Assembly: GCA_043806735.1 (NCBI GenBank)
Contig: JAZDGR010000059.1
Coordinates: 1 to 5,308 of the forward strand
Source of the DNA: QYOJ01 sp043806735
GTDB taxonomy: Bacteria; Bacteroidota; Bacteroidia; Bacteroidales; FEN-979
DNA: 5,308 nucleotides
Direction: 5' to 3'
Shown: piece after piece, positions 1 through 5,308 of the stretch
Layout of the letters: each line of letters begins with the position of its first letter
Numbering within the stretch: the first letter of the stretch is position 1
Translations under genes and position numbers: made by a program
Notes under the pieces: model-generated
Told to the model about the DNA's origin: nothing
Database searches by the model: none
The model's input: the letters and a program-made list of their open reading frames with translations, nothing else

Positions 1-107
1 TCGACCTGGTATCCCGGAGGTAATATAAGATTATCCTGGGCCTTCAGGCTGTTTGCGGAAATCCCCAGGAATACGGCTATCGCCAGAAAAGCGAAAAAAT
101 TCTTCAT
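1..107 (-). CDS. N-terminus of a secreted protein of unknown function (partial, runs off left edge)
   Basis: An ATG at 107-105 opens a frame that stays open for 35 codons to the window edge. The product begins MKNFFAFLAIAVFLG, a short basic start followed by a hydrophobic core at about residues 4-16. A signal peptidase I site, LKA|QDN, follows, with cleavage predicted after Ala23. Gln at +1 of the mature protein is common in Bacteroidota exports. There is no lipobox Cys, so it is probably soluble periplasmic, outer-membrane or extracellular rather than a lipoprotein. The mature part visible (QDNLILPPGYQV) is too short to assign a family. A perfect Bacteroidota -7 box lies 43 nt upstream of the ATG, which supports both the start and independent transcription from the preceding oxidoreductase gene. 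There is no clear ribosome binding site, only an A-rich stretch, which is usual for this phylum. The reading frame and signal peptide are seen directly; the destination is inferred. Confidence 0.8.
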   Translation of the reverse strand, partial: MKNFFAFLAIAVFLGISANSLKAQDNLILPPGYQV

Positions 108-149
108 GATTTTTCTGATTAGATGTGGTTTTGTCGAATCCTTTTCCAA

Positions 150-181
150 CAAAGATAGAAATATTTCATCCATTTATTAAC
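150..181 (-). promoter_or_regulatory. Bacteroidota-type promoter for the secreted-protein gene
   Basis: On the minus strand the box TATCTTTG (157-150) matches the Bacteroidota -7 consensus TAnnTTTG exactly. Twenty nucleotides upstream is GTTAA (181-177), a two-of-three match to the -33 TTG element at a normal spacing. Transcription would begin near 144, giving a leader of about 37 nt before the ATG at 107. The assignment rests on motif match and position only. Confidence 0.6.
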
Positions 182-192
182 GTAATTTCAAT

Positions 193-236
193 TGCCAACT
201 GCTCCCGATAGCTATCGGGACTGCCATCTGCCAACT
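193..236. repeat. Short heptanucleotide repeat (TGCCAAC/TGCCATC) interrupted by a palindrome
   Basis: On the plus strand, 7-bp units TGCCAAC (193-199), TGCCATC (222-228) and TGCCAAC (229-235) are visible. A partial unit TGC (200-202) is cut short by the 18-bp palindrome at 203-220. The unit starting at 222 follows the palindrome after a single C. The array starts 3 bp beyond the oxidoreductase stop codon and lies wholly in the intergenic gap. It codes for nothing recognisable. Its small size means chance cannot be excluded without a genome-wide count, but three near-identical heptads plus a perfect palindrome within 44 bp look like a dispersed intergenic repeat element. Confidence 0.6.
203..220. 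repeat. 18-bp perfect palindrome, possible hairpin
   Basis: TCCCGATAGCTATCGGGA reads identically on both strands. In RNA it could form a 7-bp stem with an AGCT tetraloop. It lies 18 bp past the oxidoreductase stop, where a transcript end or 3'-stabilising hairpin would be expected. No U-rich run follows it on the minus strand, so it is not a canonical intrinsic terminator. It could instead be a REP-like dispersed palindrome or a protein-binding site. The symmetry is certain; the role is not. Confidence 0.7.
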
Positions 237-238
237 AA

Positions 239-1705
239 TCATCCGGGTTTGCTGGTCACAAACCGTTTCCTCTCTTTTTTGCACATCTTCTTCACGGCCA
301 TTCTCCCGGTGATCAATCCTGCCGGTAGTCCTCCCCCTGGTGCCACCCAGTGGCCAACCATGTAAAAGTTATCCAGTCCGGGTAATGTCATCAGGTTTCG
401 CTGCTGGAGTGACTGCCAGGTCATGAGCCACCCTTCATAGGATCCTCGCCAGTTGCCTGTGTAGCGGACAAAGGTGTTCGGGGTTGCGACATCGGTCACT
501 TCAATCTGTCCGGTGATACCCGGATAGAGCTCCTCAAGGTTGTCGATGATCGCAGCAGCAATCCGCTCTTTCTCGGCTTTATACGCCTCCCGGTCATTTT
601 TCAGGTTTTGCCAGTAATCGAAGTCAGTGGATATCATGAAAGACAAGACCGACTTCCCCGGAGGAGCCATGGTAGAATCCATACTGTAGTTTCGGAAATA
701 AATGAAGTTGACCTCCTCCTGGCCGATCGTAAAGGGTCTTTTCAGTGCGAAATTAAGGGTATGAGGCTCCTTCGAGTAATCTCCGTTTATTCCAAGGGAA
801 ACATAGACGAGCGGAGGGAAAAGGATATATTCAGAGTAAGCTTTCACAACGGCCGGACTTGTATATTTCCCATTCAGCCAGTTGAAGATGGTGGTATGTC
901 CATCAGCGGCAGAAATGATGATGTCGCCCCTCACTTCTTCGCCGTCAGTCAGTTTTATCCCGACAGCAGTATCGTTCTCTACCAGAATCCCCGACACCCT
1001 GGATTTAAAGTGTATAGATCCGCCTAGTTTATGATACCGTTCCACGATGGATTGGATCAATTCCAGCGATCCGCCCACGGGATATCCTGCCCGTCTATTG
1101 GCCATCATGGCGAGAGTCAAGAGGAGGAAAGCACTGCACATTTCACCCCAGTCAAGCCCTTTAATGAAGAATTCCCGCAAAACCGGATTGGTGAATTTTT
1201 CAGCCAGTTTGCTGATAGGCTGACGGTATTTGTAAATCATCCGGATGCTCCGGATCGCCGGGATCAGGTTTTTCAGAGTAAATTCCGGCGGCAACTCATT
1301 GCGCATCAGTTTTTTGATATCCCTGACAATCCGGTAGATCTGTTTTTTATCTTCCGGAGCGATTGCGAGCATCTCCTGACCAAATTGATCGGGGTTCGTG
1401 TAGACGGTAAACATTCGTCCCGATGCATCAATCACCTTGGTAAAAAAGTCGTAGGTCAGCATCTTTTTTCCCTGTATGGCGCCGATCTCTTCCCATAACG
1501 GGTAATAGCTCGAGGAAGGATCACTTCCGACGAGCCAGTGAATGCATCCGTCGAAAATGTAACCTTTTCGTTTCCAGCCTGTACAAAGCCCCCCTGCGAT
1601 CGGGTTCATTTCATAGATTTCGGACTGGTATCCGTTCATCTGGGCATAACATCCCGCAGACAGACCGGCGATACCGCCTCCGATGATCAGTACTTTTTTT
1701 GCCAT
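239..1705 (-). CDS. CrtI/phytoene desaturase-like FAD-dependent oxidoreductase
   Basis: This 488-residue protein belongs to the broad phytoene desaturase/carotenoid isomerase/retinol saturase-like flavoprotein group. An N-terminal Rossmann fold begins at residue 4 (KVLIIGGGIAGLSAG), with the dinucleotide loop G9-x-G11-xx-G14, the ribose-binding acidic residue Glu32 and the following AGGL (37-40). The middle holds the variable substrate domain, including the family-typical GYPVGGS at 207-213. The C-terminus carries the second FAD contact, from GLDNFYMVGHW (443-453) through PGGGLPAGLITGRMA (456-470). Length is normal and no residue of the FAD motifs is missing. There is no signal peptide, so it is probably cytoplasmic or peripherally membrane-bound. 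The start lies one nucleotide after the ppdK stop (TAAAATG) without a Shine-Dalgarno sequence, suggesting translational coupling. No carotenoid gene such as crtB is in view. The substrate could be a carotenoid, another polyisoprenoid or an unrelated lipid, so a specific name such as crtI would be unjustified. Confidence 0.88.
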   Translation of the reverse strand: MAKKVLIIGGGIAGLSAGCYAQMNGYQSEIYEMNPIAGGLCTGWKRKGYIFDGCIHWLVGSDPSSSYYPLWEEIGAIQGKKMLTYDFFTKVIDASGRMFTVYTNPDQFGQEMLAIAPEDKKQIYRIVRDIKKLMRNELPPEFTLKNLIPAIRSIRMIYKYRQPISKLAEKFTNPVLREFFIKGLDWGEMCSAFLLLTLAMMANRRAGYPVGGSLELIQSIVERYHKLGGSIHFKSRVSGILVENDTAVGIKLTDGEEVRGDIIISAADGHTTIFNWLNGKYTSPAVVKAYSEYILFPPLVYVSLGINGDYSKEPHTLNFALKRPFTIGQEEVNFIYFRNYSMDSTMAPPGKSVLSFMISTDFDYWQNLKNDREAYKAEKERIAAAIIDNLEELYPGITGQIEVTDVATPNTFVRYTGNWRGSYEGWLMTWQSLQQRNLMTLPGLDNFYMVGHWVAPGGGLPAGLITGRMAVKKMCKKERKRFVTSKPG

Positions 1706-1706
1706 T

Positions 1707-4451
1707 TTACGTTAGTTTTATAGATTTCGCGCGCACTACGGACTGCGCAGCCGCCAGGCGGGCGATAGGCACACGGTAGGGAGAACAGCTTACATAGTTA
1801 AAGCCCTGCAGGAAGCAAAACTCAACCGACGAAGGTTCACCGCCATGCTCGCCGCAGATGCCGATCTTCAGGTCTTTCCGGACCGAACGCCCCTTCTGAA
1901 CCGCGATTTTGATCAATTCCCCAACCCCTTCACGGTCGATGACCTGGAAGGGATCAACGGGAAGGATCTTCTTTTCCAGGTAATCGGGGAGGAAACTTCC
2001 GATGTCATCCCGCGAAAAGCCAAAACACATCTGGGTCAGGTCGTTGGTTCCAAACGAGAAGAATTGAGCCGTACGGGCAATCTGATCGGCCGTGAGGGCC
2101 GCTCTCGGGATCTCGATCATGGTGCCAACCAGGTGAGGGATCTCCTTCAGTTTGAATTTGGCACACACCTCTTTGTATACAGTTCCAATGATTTCGAACT
2201 GGTTCTCTAGTTCATTTTCGCAACAGGTTACCGGGATCATGATCTCCGGAAAGGGCTTTTTCTTCTCCTTTAAAAGTTCTGCTGCAGCTTCAAAGATCGC
2301 TTTGACTTGCATTTCGGTGATTTCGGGATAGGTAATTCCCAACCGTACGCCGCGATGCCCCATCATGGGATTCGCTTCGTGTAACGCTTCGGCCCGGCGG
2401 TCAAATTCAGTAACGGAGATACCCAGACTTTCGGCTAGTTGCTTCCGGCCATCAGCGCTATGTGGGATAAACTCATGCAGGGGAGGGTCAAGCGTACGGA
2501 TCGTAACCGGGAATCCGTCCATCGCTGACATGGTTCCTTTCATATCTGCTTTCACGAAAGGAAACAACTCTTCCAGAGCTTTTCTCCGTTCCTGTTCACT
2601 CTTGGAAGCGATCATTTTCCGGAGGATGAACAGTGGTTTCTCGGCATCTTCCCCGTAAAACATATGTTCGGTCCGGAACAGGCCGATCCCCTCGGCTCCG
2701 AAAGCACGGGCTTTGGCAGCATCTTCCGGAGTATCGGCATTGGTGCGGACCTTCATCGTCCGGATGGCATCACAGAGTTTCATAAATGCCTGGAAGTCGG
2801 GATTCTCTTCGGCTGCCTTGACCATAGGGATCTCTCCGTTATAGATATACCCCTTCGAGCCGTTCAGGGAGATGGGATCTCCCTCCTTCAGGATGACTTC
2901 ACCCACTTTGAGAATTTTTCGGCTTGCTTCAATTTTCAGACCCCCGGCACCCACAATACAGCACTTCCCCCAGCCCCTTGCTACAAGCGCTGCGTGACTG
3001 GTCATTCCGCCACGGGCAGTCAGGATGGCCACTGCAGCTCGCATCCCTTCAATATCTTCGGGGTTTGTCTCCTCCCGGACAAGAATCACCTGTTTCCCTC
3101 TTTTTGCCCATTCTACCGCATCTTCAGAGGTGAAAACTAGCTGTCCGGTGGCGCCTCCAGGTCCTGCCGGTAAACCCTTCGCCATAGGCTTTAAAGCATT
3201 CTCAGCCGCAGGATCCAGAATCGGATGCAACAACTCATCCAACTGATGAGGTTCCACGCGCAGTACCGCTTCCTCTTTGGTGATCAGTCTCTCGCGGTAC
3301 ATATCCAGCGCCATCTTCACTGCGGCCGGACCGTTCCGCTTCCCCACCCGGCACTGAAGCATGTAGAGGCTTCCGTCCTGGATGGTAAACTCAAGATCCA
3401 GCATGTTCCGGTAGTGGTTTTCCAGTTTCACCTGGATCTTGTCAAGATCCTTATAGACCTTTGGCATAGCGGTCTCCAGTGATGTAAGATGGGCTGTGTG
3501 CTCATTCTTCCCGACTTCGTTAATGGGATTCGGGGTACGGATTCCGGCTACGACATCCTCACCCTGTGCGTTTGCCAACCACTCTCCGTAAAAATATTTC
3601 TCTCCGGTAGCCGGGTTACGGGTAAACGCCACCCCGGTCGCAGAGCTATCACCCATGTTGCCAAATACCATGGATTGGACATTGACCGCAGTACCCCATT
3701 CATCGGGGATCCCTTCAAAACCGCGGTACGCGATAGCGCGCCTTCCGTTCCAGCTCTGGAAAACGGCTCCAATGGCTCCCCACAACTGCTCCATCGGATC
3801 TTCGGGAAAGGGCTTGCCAAGTACATCCAGCACTTTCTTCTTGTACGTCACGATCAGGGCTTTCAGATCCTCAGCCGTCAACTGCGTATCGCTGAGAACC
3901 CCTTTCTTCTCTTTCAGGTTATTCAATTCATGCTCCAGTTGTATCCTGACGCCTTTCCCTTCTTTCGGTTCTATGCCGGCAGCTTTCTCCATCACCACAT
4001 CCGAATACATCTGGATCAGGCGGCGCTGGGAATCGCACACAAAACGGGGATTATTTGTTTTTTTAATTAACGCCTCACGGGTCACATCATTCAATCCTAC
4101 ATTTAACACGGTCTCCATCATGCCCGGCATGGATGCCCGGGCGCCGGAGCGCACGGATACCAATAATGGATTCTTTTTGTCCCCGAAAATGGCGCCCATC
4201 TCTTTTTCTGTCTTCTTCAGCGCTTCTGTGACCTGCCTCTTTAGTTCAACGGGGTATTTTTTTTCATGATTATAGTAAAACGTACAAACTTCCGTTGTGA
4301 TCGTAAAACCAGCCGGAACCGGTAACCCGACAATGACCATTTCGGCCAGGTTTGCCCCTTTTCCACCCAGCAGGTTTTTCATCGTCGCGGCACCTTCTGC
4401 TTTCTTCCCGCCAAAGTAGTACACATACTTCTGTTCTTTCGCTTTTGACAT
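1707..4451 (-). CDS. ppdK: Pyruvate, phosphate dikinase
   Basis: This cytoplasmic enzyme catalyses pyruvate + ATP + Pi <-> PEP + AMP + PPi. It serves gluconeogenesis or, in many anaerobes, PPi-dependent glycolysis in the ATP-forming direction. The 914-residue protein is complete. The N-terminal nucleotide-binding domain (about 1-380) includes GGKGANLAEM (29-38) and VRSGARASMPGMMETV (100-115). The central swivelling domain contains GGMTSHAALVARG (481-493) with phosphorylated His486; Thr484, two residues before it, is the position modified by the plant regulatory protein. The C-terminal PEP/pyruvate TIM barrel (about 560-910) shows GLFRTEHMF (Arg593), IRTLDPPLHEF (Arg652), Glu780, GTNDLTQ (Asn803-Asp804) and GICGEHGGEPSSVEF with catalytic Cys866. 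The barrel-plus-swivel pattern and the CGEHGG motif separate it from PEP synthase and enzyme I. It is somewhat longer than the Clostridium symbiosum enzyme, with extra residues near 160-185 and 311-330 that do not touch the motifs. It follows mtgA by 52 bp and abuts the oxidoreductase gene. Confidence 0.98.
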   Translation of the reverse strand: MSKAKEQKYVYYFGGKKAEGAATMKNLLGGKGANLAEMVIVGLPVPAGFTITTEVCTFYYNHEKKYPVELKRQVTEALKKTEKEMGAIFGDKKNPLLVSVRSGARASMPGMMETVLNVGLNDVTREALIKKTNNPRFVCDSQRRLIQMYSDVVMEKAAGIEPKEGKGVRIQLEHELNNLKEKKGVLSDTQLTAEDLKALIVTYKKKVLDVLGKPFPEDPMEQLWGAIGAVFQSWNGRRAIAYRGFEGIPDEWGTAVNVQSMVFGNMGDSSATGVAFTRNPATGEKYFYGEWLANAQGEDVVAGIRTPNPINEVGKNEHTAHLTSLETAMPKVYKDLDKIQVKLENHYRNMLDLEFTIQDGSLYMLQCRVGKRNGPAAVKMALDMYRERLITKEEAVLRVEPHQLDELLHPILDPAAENALKPMAKGLPAGPGGATGQLVFTSEDAVEWAKRGKQVILVREETNPEDIEGMRAAVAILTARGGMTSHAALVARGWGKCCIVGAGGLKIEASRKILKVGEVILKEGDPISLNGSKGYIYNGEIPMVKAAEENPDFQAFMKLCDAIRTMKVRTNADTPEDAAKARAFGAEGIGLFRTEHMFYGEDAEKPLFILRKMIASKSEQERRKALEELFPFVKADMKGTMSAMDGFPVTIRTLDPPLHEFIPHSADGRKQLAESLGISVTEFDRRAEALHEANPMMGHRGVRLGITYPEITEMQVKAIFEAAAELLKEKKKPFPEIMIPVTCCENELENQFEIIGTVYKEVCAKFKLKEIPHLVGTMIEIPRAALTADQIARTAQFFSFGTNDLTQMCFGFSRDDIGSFLPDYLEKKILPVDPFQVIDREGVGELIKIAVQKGRSVRKDLKIGICGEHGGEPSSVEFCFLQGFNYVSCSPYRVPIARLAAAQSVVRAKSIKLT

Positions 4452-4486
4452 AGGTGATAAGATTAATAGGATAAGTTTTAAGGGCC

Positions 4487-4494
4487 CAAAATTA
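4487..4494 (-). promoter_or_regulatory. Candidate -7 promoter element for ppdK
   Basis: In the 52-bp mtgA-ppdK gap the minus strand reads TAATTTTG, a full match to TAnnTTTG, 35 nt before the ppdK ATG. The expected -33 region falls over the last codons of mtgA, and I see no TTG there at the right spacing. The promoter may therefore be weak, with ppdK also read from the mtgA promoter. No Shine-Dalgarno sequence precedes the ppdK start. Confidence 0.4.
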
Positions 4495-4503
4495 AGAAGA
4501 AAA

Positions 4504-5199
4504 TCAGTACTCGGCCTTCCCGATGTTATTCATGTTCCACAGGATCCATTGCTGGCGGTTCAGCAGGTAGGCAGTCGGGTGAACAGGATTCCATTTCCTG
4601 GGATTCGGAAGGATGGCGGCAATCAGGGCAGATTCGTTCCGGGTAAGGTCTGCAGCAGGCTTTTTGAAATAGAAGCGGGAAGCCGCTTCGGCTCCGTAGA
4701 CCCCTTTCCCCATTTCAATGACGTTCAGGTAGACGGTCATAATCCGTTTCTTGCTCCACACCAGCTCGATGAGAAAAGTAAAATAGACTTCGAGCCCTTT
4801 TCGGATCCAGGAACGCTGAGGCCAGAGAAATACGTTTTTAGCTGTTTGCTGGGAAATGGTGCTGGCGCCCCTGAGCCGCTTCCCTTTTTGTTTCGTATTG
4901 TAATCCTGTGCTTTCTCTATCGCATCCAGGTCGAAGCCGAAATGCTCCAGGAATAGGTTGTCTTCCGAAGCCATTACGGCAAGCTGAAGATTGGGCGAGA
5001 TCTCTTTCAAAGGGACCCAATCCTTGTACAAACTATGGATTTGACCTTTTACCGGTTTCTCCAGGAGTCGGAAAACCATCAGCGGGATGATGGGAGGAGG
5101 GACAAATTTGTAGAGCAGGACAAAGAAAACGGACGATCCGAAAAAAGCGAGAACGAAATAGAAAGCGATCCTCAGGAACCATTTTCTGAATTTCCGCAT
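4504..5199 (-). CDS. mtgA: Monofunctional biosynthetic peptidoglycan transglycosylase
   Basis: A family GT51 enzyme that polymerises lipid II into glycan strands at the periplasmic face of the inner membrane. The 231-residue protein has a basic start and one membrane anchor at about 9-31. The catalytic domain carries the GT51 motifs in order: SEDNLFLEHFGFD (78-90) with catalytic Glu79; RGASTISQQTAKNVFL (110-125); WIRKGLEVY (131-139); KKRIMTVYLNVIEMGKGVYG (150-169) with the second acidic residue Glu162; and LTRNESALIAAILPNPRKWNP (185-205). It ends soon after, with no transpeptidase domain. That makes it the monofunctional MtgA type rather than a truncated class A penicillin-binding protein: the C-terminal stretch RQQWILWNM matches how MtgA proteins end. 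RGAST replaces the more usual GGST in the second motif, a conservative variation. A strong -7 box lies 20 nt upstream of the start, favouring this ATG. ppdK follows on the same strand. Confidence 0.96.
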   Translation of the reverse strand: MRKFRKWFLRIAFYFVLAFFGSSVFFVLLYKFVPPPIIPLMVFRLLEKPVKGQIHSLYKDWVPLKEISPNLQLAVMASEDNLFLEHFGFDLDAIEKAQDYNTKQKGKRLRGASTISQQTAKNVFLWPQRSWIRKGLEVYFTFLIELVWSKKRIMTVYLNVIEMGKGVYGAEAASRFYFKKPAADLTRNESALIAAILPNPRKWNPVHPTAYLLNRQQWILWNMNNIGKAEY

Positions 5200-5219
5200 A
5201 AACGGTCAGATTTAGAACG

Positions 5220-5249
5220 CAAAGGTACAAGGAATTGGGGGAAAGTCAT
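5220..5249 (-). promoter_or_regulatory. Bacteroidota-type promoter for mtgA
   Basis: The minus strand reads TACCTTTG at 5227-5220, a perfect TAnnTTTG box and one of its commonest forms. ATG at 5249-5247, with 19 nt between, is a two-of-three match to the -33 TTG. Transcription would start near 5214, leaving a leader of about 15 nt before the ATG at 5199. No Shine-Dalgarno sequence is seen in that leader. Confidence 0.6.
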
Positions 5250-5250
5250 T

Positions 5251-5264
5251 GGTCACTAGTGTCC
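5251..5264. repeat. 14-bp imperfect palindrome upstream of the mtgA promoter
   Basis: GGTCACTAGTGTCC has a perfect 8-bp core, CACTAGTG (5254-5261), and a 14-bp symmetry broken by one pair (5253/5262). It lies just upstream of the proposed -33 element and overlaps the stop codon of the possible upstream reading frame. It could be an operator half-site pair, but short palindromes like this arise by chance. Confidence 0.25.
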
Positions 5265-5308
5265 CTTCTCGAAAGGTTGCATAAGTAACTTCCGAAGATC
5301 CCGGGGGA
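5256..5308 (-). CDS. Possible C-terminus of an upstream gene (partial)
   Basis: Entering from the right edge on the minus strand, one frame reads PRDLRKLLMQPFEKGH and stops at TAG (5258-5256), 56 bp before the mtgA start. Its charged, ordinary composition looks more like a real protein tail than the other two minus frames, which run on to TGA and into the mtgA promoter respectively. Sixteen codons are too few to identify a family or to exclude chance. If real, it is a co-directional neighbour upstream of mtgA. Confidence 0.3.
   Translation of the reverse strand, partial: PRDLRKLLMQPFEKGH

Noticed and set aside
203..220. Intrinsic terminator at the palindrome
   Set aside because: The hairpin is perfect, but neither strand has a following T-run, so I list it as a palindrome rather than a terminator.
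608..1498. Plus-strand frames of 139 and 155 codons opposite the oxidoreductase
   Set aside because: They are antisense to the intact FAD oxidoreductase, with no plausible promoter and no recognisable motif. Their compositions mirror the opposite-strand codons.
3548..3826. Minus-strand 92-codon frame inside ppdK
   Set aside because: It is an alternate frame wholly within the conserved nucleotide-binding domain of ppdK, with no independent start signals or domain.
3489..4269. Long plus-strand open frames of 193 and 204 codons opposite ppdK
   Set aside because: They overlap each other and lie antisense to a strongly conserved enzyme. Their translations are rich in Ser, Pro, Phe and His with no recognisable domain, as expected of shadow frames.
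4476..4491. GGGCCC-centred symmetry in the mtgA-ppdK gap as an operator or terminator
   Set aside because: Only the central 6 bp are fully symmetrical; the flanking A/T runs have mismatches next to the core. The match is too weak to call.
4838..5259. Small open frames on both strands within and upstream of mtgA
   Set aside because: They overlap the conserved GT51 coding sequence or its promoter and show no domain or start signal of their own.

Overview
The window looks like a chromosomal piece of a member of the Bacteroidota, probably an anaerobic Bacteroidales-like lineage. The grounds are: (i) perfect TAnnTTTG boxes, the -7 element of Bacteroidota promoters, upstream of three of the gene starts; (ii) no convincing Shine-Dalgarno sequence before any start; (iii) a secreted protein whose predicted signal peptidase I site leaves Gln at +1, common in this phylum; and (iv) the gene families themselves. 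Species cannot be named from the sequence. All supported genes lie on the minus strand, so the window reads biologically from right to left.

From right to left: the window opens with what may be the last codons of an unidentified upstream gene (5256-5308). A short gap follows, holding a small imperfect palindrome and a good promoter. Next come mtgA (4504-5199), a membrane-anchored monofunctional peptidoglycan glycosyltransferase; a 52-bp gap with a second possible promoter; ppdK (1707-4451), a complete pyruvate, phosphate dikinase with all expected catalytic residues; and, one nucleotide after the ppdK stop, a CrtI/phytoene-desaturase-like FAD oxidoreductase (239-1705). The 131-bp gap at 108-238 carries an 18-bp perfect palindrome set inside a short heptanucleotide repeat, then a promoter for a secreted protein that runs off the left edge (1-107).

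The ppdK-oxidoreductase pair is almost certainly co-transcribed and probably translationally coupled. mtgA may be read in the same transcript or separately. PPDK interconverts pyruvate and PEP in the cytoplasm using ATP/AMP and Pi/PPi, MtgA polymerises glycan strands from lipid II at the outer face of the inner membrane, and the oxidoreductase substrate is unknown. No pathway linking the three can be read from the sequence, and the grouping may simply be a housekeeping cluster.

I found no CRISPR array, RNA gene, insertion sequence or phage gene. The most unusual item is the palindrome-in-heptad-repeat element after the oxidoreductase. Otherwise this is an ordinary core-genome region, and I do not see an undescribed multi-gene system in it.
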